From Sarcophilus harrisii (taxonomy: Eukaryota > Chordata > Mammalia > Dasyuromorphia > Dasyuridae), in contig NC_045430.1 in assembly GCF_902635505.1 (NCBI RefSeq), forward strand, positions 24,973,064 to 25,037,063: a DNA stretch of 64,000 nucleotides. The letters are read 5' to 3'. The notes beneath the pieces were generated by a model. That model saw nothing but the letters and a program-made list of their open reading frames with translations. It was not told the origin of the DNA and made no database searches. Made by a program: the position numbers and the translations under genes. This document shows positions 23,027 to 37,219 of the stretch, piece by piece. Every line of letters begins with the position of its first letter. Within the stretch, counting starts at the first letter, position 1.

Positions 23027-25224
23027 CTGAAGGAAGACAAAAAAAGTGATGTACAAAGGTAGTAGCTTTCCTCCCATTTTACCCAAACAAAATTAATATG
23101 AGACTATAGATAAGGAACCTGCTCCAGTGAATTGATTGGCCAAATAAAACTTTTCTTCCCCTTGATGGAATTAGTTATTCATAAAAGGAATCCAAAATCA
23201 CAGTAAGTGAAAAGGATATTAAAAGATCACCTACTCCAGGTCGCTCACTTAAAAATGAAGAAACTGTCAATTAACTAAAATGAGGTAAGGTGAGTTAATC
23301 TCAGGTCACACTACTTACTAGTAAAAATTCACACTCAAATCTTTCTGCTTTCAAATAAAGAATCCCCTTTCCAGGGGACATAACGCTAATCTGATCTTGC
23401 TTGTTTATAGTTTCTAAAAGATGGGAAATAAAAAAGTGCTTGTATGATAAATGACTTTTGCCATCAGGTTCAGAGAAGCTCTGGTAGTATTTGGTTAAAA
23501 TATAATAATGGCATTCTTTTCAAAAATTCCCTTATATTTATGTTTCTTCAAAGAAATTATATTAAACTATAGCAATTACTTCTGAAACTGTTTTATCTTT
23601 ATCTGGCCTATGTCATATTTTAGAAATTTGCAAGTTATATGCCATAGCAAAATCTAGCATCACAATCTTCCTCTGCCCAAGAGCGACATAGCAAAATGAA
23701 AAATCTTCCATCTTTTGCCATTAAACCAAAATTTTACTCATGCAAAATAGATTTTTATAATATAACTAACTTCTTTGACTAGCTAAAGATTTAATAAGCA
23801 AACTATTACAGTGAAAAATACAATTCAACAGATTTTAAACAGGTACATATTTAATTCAACAATTAGGTACTTAATGTCCACAAACAAGTCATCTAGATAT
23901 ATTTGTGTTAAGTAGGACCCAAGCAGAAATTTTAGCCATAACAATAGTTTCCTTTTCCTTAAAAATATCTTGGTAAAATTCCAAAGATGATTTCTCAAGT
24001 TAATATTATAAAATTCCTTAGTGTTTTAAGTTCAGGAAAAAAAAAATCTATTTTTTTCACATTCAAAACCCCTTTGCATACTTACTTCTGTGTTGTTGTT
24101 GATCCAGGAGGTAACTAGAATCTTTGACTGATTCTCAGCAGTCTAATCATCTAGTCCATATTCAGGATTCCGTTAAAAAAGCTCTTTGTACCCCAAACCA
24201 ACAAAATACTTCACACTGAGAGGTACAGAGTAATTATGATAAATCAATAATGATGATGTCACTTTCAAGAGTAAAGATGTATTTTCTACTCTCACAGCTT
24301 CCAGGAACAAAAGACATACCTTACGTATCTTGTACTTTACATATGCTTTACTTCCAAAATAAATTATTCTCTTATGGTACCAAAGAGATTCATAAAAGTC
24401 AGCTAAATTACTGAACCTCAGTTGAACCTAACTGAAGAGATCCAAGATGCATGACATTCTCCTTGCATGAAATGCCAACAACAGCAGAACATCCCTTTTT
24501 GATGTCATCTTTGCTACTTTCTACTATAAGCAAGATCAGGGTACAAACTGAGCATAACTAATGAGCTTGTTATGCTTCCCACGAGCTCATTCAAAGGGGA
24601 ATACATTTTTCTTTAGCATAAATAACGCTTTGTCCCCAACAAAGATCCCCAGTAAGAGGCTTCCTTCCATATAAAAAAAAAAAGGAGGCAGCAAAGAAGC
24701 TGCTTCCATTAAATGAAGGCGTCCCACATAATCAGACAAGGGCTGGAACAGTTGCTACTGTCAAGCAGAAACAAAAGAAGGCCTAAATGGCAAGGCAAGT
24801 GGAAATTGGAGACAGTGATGCATTCACTAAGAAGCTATTGCAAGAATGTTTACTGGTTGCACTTTATGGAAAATTCAACATTAATATGCTTTTATGAAAT
24901 GAAGAATTTGCGAACAAGATAGTGACACTTGAACTTTGTATTTACCTAAATAGTTTTATAACTATGCTTTTGGTGGCAAAGAAGAGAGTGATTACTGAGA
25001 AAGAACTAGCAAATAAGTACCTGGATATGCTTATGGGGGAAAAACATCTACATGAATGATAATACAATTGTATGTCTGAAAACATAGTGTGACTTGGGAA
25101 TTTCATGGTTTTAATTTATGTAGAAACCAACTGAGATAAATAAATGAAAGCCCCTTATGGGCAACCTTAAGAGTATTCAGGTGATACTCCTGAAATACTT
25201 GCTTCATCCTAATATAAGCTTAAG

Positions 25225-27360
25225 GATGATGAGCTCTTTTAAGCCTGGATTTCTAGTCTCTCATCCCCAGTTCCCCAGTTATTTACCCATTCAGTTTCTG
25301 TCATTTCATTCCTATCTCTACCTTAATTTCTACTTCTGTCATCACACACTTCCTGTTTTCTATCCTTTCTCTTCCTAAAACCAAGCCACCATTAACCCTA
25401 TTTAAATAATCCTTTTAAAGTGAGAACAAGAAAATTGTTCATTGGGTAAGAAGGCCAACCCAAAGGAAACAAAGCATTCTCACACGAGCTAAATCCAATG
25501 TCTCTCTAACCACAGTGTGTGTGCCAGCTGGTATGTTCTTCATTCTTAGACCACCACATTCAGATCTCTGTGTTCTGATCACTGAATATCTAAAGACCAT
25601 GTGTTCCATTTCCTTTGTACCAATTCATCAATCGAAGTTTATAAACACTTGATTTAACCATGGCACTGTGCTGCACAGTGAAAAGGGAATATAAAAGAAG
25701 TCAAAAATGAAATAGCCCTTGACCTTCAGAAGCTGACATTCTATAGGAGGAGATGTATGTACATATACAAATCTATATTACATCAGTATAAACAAATACA
25801 CAATAACAGGGGTGAGATGAAGCAAAGCAGCCTTGAGTGGGATCAGGAAACAAGACTTCATGGAAGACATGACATCTAAATTAAGCTTTGAAGGAATTAA
25901 AATCTAAAAGGCATCACCCTAAATATATACCTCTAAGATCAAGAACTCTGAACAGCACTTATCTAAGCATAATCAAATCCCCTAATCCAACCATAACCTA
26001 CTCCACCTTTCCTTTTGTTTTTCCTTGCTTACCTAACTCTACTCTTTGTCCACACCTTGATCTCCAGTCCCTCAACCCTTAAGTTCTCTCCCCTTCCTTC
26101 TTTTCCCCTCTCTTGATCCCTTGTAAGCCTATTCACCTTTACGGTGTCTTCTTGAATCTCTGGCCTTCTTTTCATTTCATCAATTGTACCTTGCCAAGCT
26201 TCAGCTTTGGTTCATTCCTACCATCCTTAGGCTTCATTCTACATGTGACAATGAAAAAAGATGGAGAAAATCATGTTACTATTCTGACTGAATCCACTAC
26301 AAATTTATGTTAGACCCTACTAACAGTCAATCCCTCCCTTTTCAACTCACTATCTCATTCTCCTTAGCTGCCCTTCCAAACCTCTTCATCCCTCCCTAAA
26401 CTTCCCATAGCTCACCCTTCTGCTGAGAACCTTGCCTTTTATTTCTAAAAATGAATTTTAAAAATGAATCCATTTGCCATGAGTTCCCTCTTTTGGCCTC
26501 TTCCTGTTTTCATACTACTCATATAATCTCTGCCATTATCTCCTTTTTTATCTCTGTCTTACAGGAGGGGTAGTTTGATTCCTTACTCTCTACCTGCTCA
26601 AGTAATCCCATTCCATCCTATCCCCCTTCAATTCACTTTCCCCCATGTTATCCTCAATCCCTGTCTCTTGGCCCCTTCCCTATTGCTTATAAACATGACC
26701 ATATCTCACTTATTCTCAAAAACTCCTCCCTTAAACTTTCCAGCACTGGGGATACAAAGGGGCAAAGGATAATCCCTGTCCTCAAAAAGCTCACAATCTA
26801 AAGAAGGACATAAGCGAGTAAATATGTACAAAGAAAGCAACATATAAGATAAATAGGAAATAAGAGAGGGATGGAACAAGAATGAAGTAAAAGACTTAAT
26901 GTAGAAGATAGGATTTTAGTTGAGAGTTAAAGGAAACAAATAAGACAAGAACATTCAAGGGATGGGAGACAACTGAAGAGAATTCACAGAGGTGAGAGAA
27001 TGTCTTGTTCATGTAAAAGCATCAAGGCCAGTGTTGCTGGATTAAAGAATGTGTGGAAGGGAGTAAGAAGAAGACCAGAAAGATAGGAAGGGATTAGGTC
27101 TTTGGATACCTAGCCAAGAATTTTATATTTGATCTTAGAGGCAGTAGGGAGTCAGTAGAATTTTTTTGAATAGGTTGACTTCTGTTTTAGGAAAATCACT
27201 TCTAATGGCTGAATGAAGTATTGATTAGAATGAAGAGAGACTTAAAGTAGGAAGACCTACCTAGCAGGTTATTGCTATATAGTCCAGGTATAAAATGATG
27301 AGTGCCTGTACCAGAATGGTAGCAGTGTCCAAGGAGAGAAGGGACATATTCTGGATATGC
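25225..27360 (+). mobile_element. CR1/L3-like LINE, ORF2 part and 3' end
   Basis: About 25225-26720 is C/T-rich and resembles the region upstream of the CR1 reverse transcriptase (CTTATAAACATGACCATATC, CTCAAAAACTCCTCCC). About 26740-27360 has the 3' end landmarks CACTGGGGATACAAAGGGGC, GTCCTCAAAAAGCTCACAAT and TTTATATTTGATCTTAGAGG. A further 3'-end copy lies at about 25620-25900. Most of the reverse transcriptase is missing. Family attribution to L3 is tentative. Confidence 0.5.
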
Positions 27361-27654
27361 TGCAAAAAAATGAAATTGATGGGCTTTGACAACGAATTGA
27401 AAATGGATAATGTACCTGGAAAAAGCCTAGAAGTCTAAAGTTTTGTATGTTTCCTTTCTCCTTCAGATGTTCTGCTAACCCCATACTCCAGGCCAATGCA
27501 TCCACCGAGGTGTTCATGAAATGTTGGAGATCAATTATCAAAAAGGGAAAAGATAAGGTGCCCACTGCTTCACTAAACTGCCAAAGAGCTCATGATATAG
27601 AAAGAATTAGAACCCCTGTTATAGTGCATCCCTCCCTATTTCTATCCAAAAAAA

Positions 27655-27990
27655 TCCTCTGCAAATTAAAACAATTCTGAGATACCACTACACCCCTCTC
27701 AGATTGGCTAAGATGACAGAAAAAGATAATGATAAATGTTGGAAGGAATGTGGGAAAATCGAGACACTAATACATTGTTGGTGAAATTGTGAACTGATCC
27801 AACCATTCTGGAGAGCCATTTGAAACTCTGCCCAACGGGCTGGGCTGTCAAACTGTGCATCCCCTTTGATCCAACAGTGTCTCTACTGGGCCTATATCCC
27901 AAACAGATAACAAAAAAAGAGAAAAAGGATTTATATGTGCAAAAATGTTTATAGTGGCAAGGAACTGGAAGCTGAGTGGATGGGCATCCA
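27655..27990 (+). mobile_element. L1 fragment, ORF2 C-terminal region
   Basis: GAGATACCACTACACCCCTC, the frame reading close to TLIHCWWNCELIQPFWRAI, and CTGGGCCTATATCCCAAACA match the end of L1 ORF2. Sense orientation, 5' truncated, with several in-frame stops. Confidence 0.8.
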
Positions 27991-28893
27991 TTCACACACA
28001 AATACAAATACACAAATGTACACTTAAGCTTAGGAAGCCACTATGGTAACTTTTATGAAAAGTTTTTTCAATACCTGGAAGCACCCTGCTTTTGCTTATT
28101 TCATAAAAGCTAATGCAAAGTGTTCCATCAATTGCAAAACACTGGTGTGTAACTAGGATTTATCAAAACAGGCAGATCCTAATAGACAGTACAAGAAGCT
28201 TCCTTCCTGGAATGCCACCTGGTTCCATATGCTTGAACAAACTTAGTATTTATCTTCGGTACATCTGATCCAAAAATGAACCTCTCAAATCATACCTGAG
28301 ACCAATTAAAGGTACATTTTTTTTTCCATCTTACGGGATAAAATATCATTCCACAACTAAGTTCCTAACTTTCTTACTCAGGAGATTATGTTCCTACATA
28401 TAAGGCAAAGATGTTAAGATGCTATCCTAGTAAATAAACTACAATACATCCATCAGGTCTACAGGACCATCAGTTATGAAGCTGTCAAATGTTGTTGAGA
28501 ACATGGCCAGCCCAGGGGGTTTCAAGTGGTATTTGTTATGTTCAAATTGTACCTGAAAGCTATCTTCTATTCATCTCTGGTTCAAATTGTAACAAGATTG
28601 TAAGGGTCCTTTAAATCCACTTTACTATAAATGTGGGGCCTTGTACTCTCCCTAAAGCAGAAGAGAGAAACAGCAGCAGGAACAGTTACAGATCATTATT
28701 TCATTGAGCCCCCGGAGGTAAATACATGGCTGCAGCTGCCAACTGCACCAAAGAAACAGAATACCTCCACTTAATCAAAATAGTCAAATAAGTGCTCTTA
28801 TACTGTTTGTCTCTATCTCTCTGGCTCTGTGTGTCTCTTTCCCTCTTTCTCTCCCCCTTCCTATAACTCTGGTCTATCTCTGTCTCTCTCTGT

Positions 28894-28894
<1 letters not shown>

Positions 28895-28927
<33 letters not shown>
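28895..28927. repeat. (GT)n microsatellite after a CT-rich run
   Basis: About 16 GT units follow roughly 90 bp of CT-rich sequence (TCTCTCTCTG). Confidence 0.95.
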
Positions 28928-28928
<1 letters not shown>

Positions 28929-29571
28929 CTTTATAGGTCTTCTCTCTCAAATACGCTCATATTGCTTATCACTTTTGTGTATTCTGAGCAGAAATCTACC
29001 CATTAGTCTACATTCTGGAGAGAAAAGTATATGGGGCAATTAAAGTCTTATTGGAATAGCAAATGGCACTCTTCATCTTTATTAAATACATCTAACAAGC
29101 CTGGATATTCTGAAAGGACCTCCATCCTGGCCTTTAACTGTAGCAAGTGTCTATAAAGGTGATTCCCAGCAAGTTTCCCAGTGGTCATTTGGAGGAGCAG
29201 GGCTTCCTAATTAGAACATATTTCTTAATTTTTCATCAAACAGGGCTGTGCTGCTGAAACAATGACAAGCTTTATAGTTCCATCCCCAGCTACTTCCTAT
29301 CAATGACTTTAAAAACTACTGTTCCCCGATTGTCCCATGCTTGTCAAATAGAAGAATTGGTTCTATGACTCTAATCCTGTCTAAACCTGCCATCTTACAC
29401 AGTTACCACCCAATCCAGTGGTCAGTGAGTAACAGAATACCTCTTTTGGATGTTAACTTATGAACACCAGTGAGATATATGTGTAAATCTGAATTAAATT
29501 TAAATTAAACTTTACCCTATCATTTTTCAGCAAAGAAGCACTTGTTATCTTTTCACCAAGTTCTAGGCAAC

Positions 29572-29616
29572 ATTATGTTATGTTATGTTATGTTCTTATG
29601 TTATATGATATGATGT
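29572..29616. repeat. (TTATG)n short tandem repeat
   Basis: Four to five near-perfect ATGTT pentamers, followed by degenerate copies. Confidence 0.85.
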
Positions 29617-31009
29617 TGGCACCTCCCGGCTTTTACTCTATCTTACGGCTCCAAAATCTTTCCATTGTGGAGATAAGCATAGTGAGAAATTTCCTTGATC
29701 CTAGAATTTTCCCCTTTTTTATCTTGAGTATGCTATGCCCTATTTGAAAAGAATGTGTGCCTCATTCATACCTGGATTCATCCATTCAGTCTGACTTCAT
29801 ACTAAATGCATATAGTCTCTACCCATAACACTAAGGCAAGAGATTTGGCTGTCTACATATAAAACAAAGGTAGTTCTTGGGTTGTTATTCCAGTACCCAG
29901 ATCCCTGGATCCTTCTACTGTTCATGGGCGGTATCAACTTTAGACTTTCTCCACTCTTTGGATTTTTCTGGCAAAGCTGCCATCCCCTTCCTCTATTTCT
30001 TCAACTTGCCTCAAACTGTCATTGGATAATAACACTGCTTAATCCTGCTAAATTTAGTCCTATGTCCCCTGTCACTTGATATTGGAGTTCCTTGTTTAGC
30101 TCCTTCTTGAATAAACATCAACTCTTTTAACCTGGATTTACTAGAAGCCTCCAAGATTCACTTAGATATATTTATTGGAAGATCTAGTCCTCCACCTTAA
30201 GTCCAACACTATAATGACATTATTCTTCCACCTAAGATTATAAATAACTCAGCCTTGAAGATAGTTCACCAATAAGTCTTCCATCCCCCACCTGCAACAC
30301 TATGCAATCTACATCACCTCCTGTTAATAATTACAGAAAAAGTCAACACCCACTAGGCAATATCTTCTTCTATCACACACCACCTCAGAAAATAGATGGG
30401 GTCATTAGTGTGATCTCTGGCGGAAGAGCAATCCTCAATAAGATGAAGGGAACTAGCTTTTACCATTTGAAAGACTGCTTTGATGGGCTAAGAAGATGTC
30501 CCCTCACTGACAACTAAGAGGTGTGGTCATTTATCAAAAACATGGGAAAAAGGAAACAGAAGAGTAAGACTTTTAGGAGAAATGAGAATGACTCAAACTG
30601 GCAGCTCACAGGAATGAAAAGGAGCAGAGCTACTTCAGAAAATTCAAAAGAGCGAGCAAGAAGACTAATGAGACACTCAGAGTCCAGTAGGATTTCTGTT
30701 ACAGCTACTATTTTCATCACAGACACACTACACGTTTATTTAGCTAAAATTCTATTAATACTATCAGCCATTACTTCAGTATATATTCAAATATATAACT
30801 GGTTTTCAAAACAATAAGCCCAAGACATTACAAAATCCTAAAGGTTAAAATATAGCTTCTTTCATTTTAATGGTAAAAGCATTTTTTTAATATTCCAGAC
30901 TTTAATAATTAATAATCTATATATTTGTTAAAAACCAGGTAAGCAAAGCCCATCCTCTTTTGTGATAGTCACAAAACAATGAAGTTATAAATAGAAGCGC
31001 TCTCCAAGT

Positions 31010-31385
31010 TGTTATTTTGTTGCTCCCTGCTATTTATGTCCTCATGGACCATATTCTCCATGGGATTTTCTTGGCAAAGAAAGAATGCTTTGCCATTTCC
31101 TTCTCCAGGGGAGTAAGTCAGACAGGTTAAATGGCTTGCCCAGGATCACACAGCTATTAAGTGTCTGGTTGGTTGGTTGTTGAACTGCCTTCTCAAAGAT
31201 GACCAATTAACATCATATGCTAGAGTCGAGCTCCAGTATGCGAGGCTGTGACTGAAGAAACCAATGGGAGCGTAAAAGGCTAGGCCACAAATGGGCACAA
31301 ATGGTCCATGCGAACGCTGATGTCTGAGGCTGGATTTGAACTCCAGGCCCAGGGTTCTATCCATTGAGCCATCTAGATGCCTCCT
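31010..31385 (-). mobile_element. MAR1-class SINE split by another retroposon
   Basis: The outer element, on the minus strand, covers 31010-31167 and 31320-31385 (TTGCCCAGGATCACACAGCT; GGCTGGATTTGAACTCC; CCATTGAGCCATCTAGATGC). Between them lies a retroposon (31168-31319) with TTCTCAAAGATGACCAATTA. The break is flanked by GTGTCTG and ATGTCTG, a probable target duplication. The inserted family recurs at 48500. Confidence 0.7.
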
Positions 31386-32189
31386 ACTGTGTCAGTACAA
31401 GATACTATATAAGAATACATTGTGAACCTTTATTTCTCAGGAGGTATTTCAATATTGTTATAAACACAATAGAGGCTCAACAAGGCCAAGTGAAAATGAC
31501 AGAGAGAACACTAACAGCTGTTTGTCCCAAACTTAATCTTGTTCCTGTTGTACTAAATCACATAGCTCAACATGAAATAAAACTCCATCTACTCTCCACT
31601 GGTGGATAGGGAAACAAATAATCTTCAAGGCTGATCAAGCAAGTAAGCTGCCCTAAGGCTGCAATAACTTTCCTAGTCAGCAGAGAACTATAATACTTGG
31701 GCTGAATAACCTTCTTTGCACATAAACTTACAGAGATGTCATAGGTTGACACCCCAGTGAAGCATTCTCCTGCCATTCATTTTTATGCAAAATTTAATAT
31801 AATATCACAATCTCTGATTAGATTCAATTAAGGTTTAATAATTTAATTGAATGATATGAGTAAATTTGGTAGTGAAATGCCTCAACTGTGACACAGAGAA
31901 CAAAAAACAATTAAGTGAATAAATAATAATTAAGAACAATTGCTCTTAGGTTGAGTAATTCTGCACTAAAAAAGAAATAATAACACTATCATTACTATTT
32001 TATTTTTAGTATGTAGCTTTTGTTTATTACTGAATATCATTCTTTTTATAGGAAATTTAGACCACTAAAGAGTGTTTCCTGGTACCTTGTCCTTACCTTG
32101 TAATTCATTAAACTTTCATAAATAAATCTACACCCCAAGTGAATACACACACATCTTTTTAGTCAGCAACCTTAGATTAACTATGTATA

Positions 32190-32540
32190 AAACAAACCAT
32201 TAAGGGCTGAGGCAGATACAAAAATAATTGAGTCCTCAAAGCGATTACAATCTAGCAAAGACAAAGATAGGTTCATGAATGTAGAATAACTACATAATAA
32301 CTATAATACAAAATGGAATAAGTATCTAAGAAAGATACAAAATGTTATTCAAAGTCTGGGGAAAGATGAGTTCCCTTTGATTAGGAGACTACAGGAAGAC
32401 ATCCCGGAGGGAGCATCCTCTGAGCTGGGCCTGGAAAGACAAGAAGTTACAACAAGGGAAAAGGTTCGGGGAGAAGGAGAGAAGTAAAGACTGCCTTGAG
32501 AAAGGCTAAAAGGCACAAGGGGCTGCAGGGTCACAGCCTC
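32190..32540 (+). mobile_element. CR1/L3-like LINE 3' end, degraded
   Basis: GAGTCCTCAAAGCGATTACA then ATCTAGCAAAG and GAGCTGGGCCTGGAAAGAC fit the 3' end of the same LINE family seen at 26740. Confidence 0.45.
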
Positions 32541-32744
32541 ATTTGGCTGGAGACCATGCCCAGGGCACTACTCACAGGCAAGTCCCTGAAGTCACAAATA
32601 TTTACTGAAGATCAAAAATATTGTCCAAATCCTATCTGTCAGCATACATGTGACAGCCATCAGTAATGGTTATTAGACAAGAACAGCTTTTTAACTATAC
32701 AAAATTATATGATTGTTGGAAATGCCTGCTGAAATAATTTCATT

Positions 32745-32990
32745 CTATTCTCAGTGGATAGAGCTTCATGCCAGGAGTCAGGAAGGCCTGCATTCAAATC
32801 CAGCCTTGGACACGTGCCAGCTGTGTAACTCTGGGTAAGTCACTTTATCCCTGTCTGCCTCAATCCCCTGGAGAAGGAATTGGTAAATCATTTCCCAGCA
32901 TCCATGCCAAGAACACCACAGGGACATACTGGCATGCTATGGTCGATGGGATCAAGAAGAGTCGGATGTTTTGAACAATAACAATTCATT
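32745..32990 (+). mobile_element. Full-length MAR1-class SINE
   Basis: GTGGATAGAGCTTCATGCCA, CAGGAAGGCCTGCATTCAAA, AGCTGTGTAACTCTGGGTAA, and the tail AGAGTCGGATGTTTTGAACA ATAACAA form a complete marsupial SINE in sense orientation. Confidence 0.8.
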
Positions 32991-32999
32991 AATTTACCT

Positions 33000-33740
33000 T
33001 TGTTCTCTGTCAAATGGATACAATAGGATGTCCACCCAAGCAAACTCCCAAGTAGAATACTGGTGAAACAGTCCAGATCCCACTGTGGGCAAGCTGAATT
33101 GCTTCAGTCACTAAATGATCTCTGCCAGAGGGGTCATGGCACCTGTCTCAGAGCCTTCCTTTCCATACCAATCTGTGTCTGCCCTGATTCTTGAGGGCCA
33201 AACTATGGTCCTCAAGAACAGCCTGGCCTCAGTCCTTACACCTGAATTCCCATGGCCACATCTCTGCCACCAACAGCACTAGTCCCAGCTTAGAACTCCC
33301 ATCCCCTGTAAATGGAAACCTAAGGGATTCCTTTCTTTAATTATGAACTCCTGTACTTCCTTCTCCCCTGACCTCATGGCTCATAAAGCCTCTTCTTCAG
33401 CATCACTGTCTCCTCCAGCCTTTCTATCCTAACCCATCCTCTCAGTGCATCCACCCTCCTCTGTCATCATTAGGCCTTTCATAGTCTTGACCCTGTAATT
33501 ACCAACTCCACTATATACTCTTTTCCACCCTTGACTCTCACCTCCTCATGAAGCTATTGCCAGTTCTTCACCCTGGGGCATCCTCACCATCCACCTTCTC
33601 AGATCCTACTCCAGGGTATTCAGTTCCTATGGGTGAGAAATCATACAACTGAGCCAACCAGGCCATTACAAATCTGTGTTATTTAATTTCACCCCCTTAT
33701 TGTGCCCTGGTACATCATTTTCTAGGCAGTGGTTCTAAAG
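33000..33740 (+). other. C/T-rich stretch, possibly CR1/L3 or L2 ORF2
   Basis: Base composition and phrases such as ACCAACTCCACTATATACTC resemble the C/T-rich part of old LINE ORF2 sequence, but no clear motif could be aligned. A minus-strand SINE fragment follows at 33870-33960 (GACTGGATTTGAATTCAGGT). Confidence 0.3.
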
Positions 33741-34929
33741 CTTCCCTTCTAGTCTCAGGCTGTATACATTTCTATAGAAACCCATCTCTTCCAATAGAAT
33801 GGACAGACAAAAAGAGATAAAGATAATCTTTGTGGGGAAGGAGAAGGAAGGCTTGCAAGGCAATTGGATTAAGAGATTTATGCAGGGTCATACAGTTAAT
33901 AAACATCAAATACCTGAGACTGGATTTGAATTCAGGTCCTCCTGCCTTAAGGAATGTTGTTCTGATGACCAGAGAGGTAATCTTCTTAAGTCCTTACTAA
34001 GTCTAGATATTGTACTCAACTTGGGATCACAAAGCCTATATTCTAAAGGGGAAGACAACACAAAAGAGGTAGGTAGAAAGTGGACAAATGACTGGAGATG
34101 TCAGAGAAGTGTTTTGGAGGCCTGGAACCCAGCAGGATAAGGCCAAAGCTTGCCTCCCAAAGCACAGAATTGTTTTGGATATAGTCCAATTTTTCTGTTA
34201 AGAAAGAAGCAGAGACAATAACCCTATCATCAAGGAAGGCAGCATGGCCAGAGATGTCTAAAAAAATGAATGGAAGAATGGAAGCTCCTAGAGGGTAGGG
34301 ATTGTTTCCCTCTTTATACTTGTATTCCCTCATAACTAGAACAGCACTCGGCATTTAATGGGCACCTAAAAAAAAATTTGCTTGATTGGTGAGCATCCAT
34401 AGGTTTAAATATCATCTAAGTTACACAAATGACAGTGAAATCTCTATTTCCAGTCCTGATCTCCTCCTTCTCCCCAGTCCTGGAAAACCAGCTACCTGCT
34501 AGATAATGTCCCCAAATGTACCATTGGCATCTGAAAGTCAGCTTGTCCAAAGCAGAAATTACCTCCTCTCTTCAAAGTGCCTTATTTCTGTGGAGGGAAA
34601 CACAATTCTCCTACTCAATGATTCTCTCTTCTACCTTCACATTTGAGTAACTAGTTAAGTCTTGGGGATTCTACCTCCACAATATCTTGTCTCTTATCAC
34701 CTTCCTCCCCACTTACACAACTGCCCCTCTAGTACAGGCCCCACAAAACTCTTTAACTTAATCCTAAATCTAAAGGTGGAAGGGACCTTGAAGTCATAAT
34801 CTGACCACCTTTTACAGACAGGAAACAGACTTTTATTCACAGCTATAAAATGCAAGAAGCAACATGATTCCAAGCTCAGCCCTCTTTCAAATATGGAATT
34901 CTGTGACTGTAAACACAACTGGCTTCTCT

Positions 34930-35520
34930 ATTTCAAAGCTCTAGTGTATCTTCCAAAGAGCTTCCAAAATAATCTTCCTAAAGCACAGATATGAGTCCTT
35001 CACTACCACATTTAAATCCTCTACAGCCTCTGAGATAACATACACAGACTCCTCAAAGTGGTATATAAGGTCCCTCTCATTCTGACAAAACCTCTTCCCT
35101 GACATTATCTACCAGTAATCCTCTCCAAGAACAATCTTCCAAACAAATACACAACTAGGTAACAGTTCCCCCCTCACCTTTGCAGACATTTTCCATGCCT
35201 GAGATTCATCCCCTCTCATCTTCACCTTTCATAATCCTCTTTATTCAAAGCTCAGCTCCAGAGTCACTTCTGCAAAGTCTTCCCTGGTATCTCAATCCTT
35301 ACTGCTCTCTCCTTCCTCAAGTCATCTTCTATTTCCATACATGTTTCAAGATTCTATCTGCCTGCCTCCCGTCCTCATCCCAAGACAACATAAGTACCAT
35401 GAAATCTCTTCTCTTGCTTTTGTGTCTCTATCCCCATGGCTACTTACTGCCTTATAGATAACACATACTTGACAGGTATTTGTAAGATTTGCAAGATTTG
35501 AGCCCCTTGCACCCACAATT
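34930..35520 (+). mobile_element. L2 LINE 3' portion
   Basis: AATAATCTTCCTAAAGCACA, GTATATAAGGTCCCTCTCAT, TTCAAAGCTCAGCTCCAGAG and TCTTCCCTGGTATCTCAATC are L2 landmarks in order. The 93-codon frame at 35180-35461 is inside it. Confidence 0.75.
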
Positions 35521-37219
35521 CTAAGATTTTTGCAACTATAATCATTATTAATATTGAGTGCTCCTTTTCACATACTGATGTATCCTCCAAACCAAATACA
35601 AAATGAGCCATAAGAAAGACAAAACTTTACAGTACGCAAATTTAGTCACTAAATAATAAGGGAATGTGCAGATGATCCCAGTAAGCTAATAAGCCCCTGC
35701 TGACTTTGGAACATATTATCATTATCAGGAAACATTAGTACGTACAATGATGCCTTATTTTGTTTACCTCCTCAGAGGTCAACATTAGACAATTAGATAG
35801 CATCAATAAATGCTACTTGGTTTTGCCGAGTTCACAATTTAACTCTGAAGTTAGAATGTAGTTAATATGGAGGTTGGTGGAGAAATGTAAACAAATGTAC
35901 AAGTTTCCTCAACTTCCAAAATGATTTTTTTTTAAGAATTAATCATTTCAAACTTATGTGTAACTAAATCTCAGTCCTCCTGGGACAACAGGACACACAT
36001 TTATATAAGACTTTAAAGTTTACCATTTGTTTTCTTTTACAATACAGTTAAAGGTTATCCCCACACACACACCTATTCTTATAGATGGGGAAGGAGAAAA
36101 CTCCTATGACAATGAAGTTTAAAGTGAAAACTTTAAGAAGAATTTTAAGAAGTTTAGAACCATCCAGGATTGTTTCATGATTCTATGATTGCTTCATCAT
36201 GTCAACTCATAAGATGGATGACTAGGTTTTGGGTTGGGCTTTTTGAATTTTTTTTTACATTTAGTAGATATTAAGTCATAATCCAAGCAAGAGATATTAC
36301 TGTTTTATATGAAATAGAATCAGGAACAGACTTTATAATTCTGATTATGAAATAACAGAAGCTTTTTATATACAAACATGTCCACATTTCTTAAATTGTC
36401 ATCAAAAAGTAGTCAAAATCAATACTCAAAAATATATATACACCAAGAGAGAGAGAAACTATTTTGTGCCAGTTAGAAGACTGTATCTCATCTCCCTCTA
36501 CTCTCTGTGCTGTTGAAAGGCTTTTCAAAAATGTCTGGTCAGATAAAGTGAATATTAGGGGAGCAGATTAGAAGAGTTGCATTCCTTCCCATGGAATGAT
36601 CTCCTTCTATAGGCTAACTTATAACCTTCCAATTCTCTTGCTTCTTCCTTTCATTTTCAATAAATAGCCATCATCACTGGAAGAGATTTCCTTTTAGAAC
36701 TGCCTTTCCAGCAGAATGACAACATATAGCTTTTCATCTGAGAAAAAAGAAAATTGATTCTAACTCAATAGGCTCAAAATAATGAAAAGAGAAACAGTGA
36801 CTACTGCTTGATTTCAGCTGGCTTGTGAATGGAGTGCATGAAATAGATGACTCAACCAACGGTCATGTCTCAGGAAGTTCAGCAGTTGATTTTCCATTAA
36901 GATTTCTATTTCAGTTCATTTAAACTCCAGAAGAGGTGTGGCCAAAAAGTAACACTCAGAATCATATATCTTTGAGAGCTGAGTTTTAGAACAGTCCACA
37001 CCCTCAAGTGAAGTCATACCTGAATTAAAAGTTAGAAGCGGGAATCTTTTGAAATTGTCCATTCCCATGATGAAAGTATGGGCCGCCAAATGTGTCAGTT
37101 AGACGGCTTAGATTGCTCCAGTTTCATTCTTTTCCATTTGAACAGAATGACAAGGAGCCAATGTGGAGGAGAAAAGAAAGCTTTTCTAGAAAATGTATAG
37201 GTTATCCACAGGTACTGAA

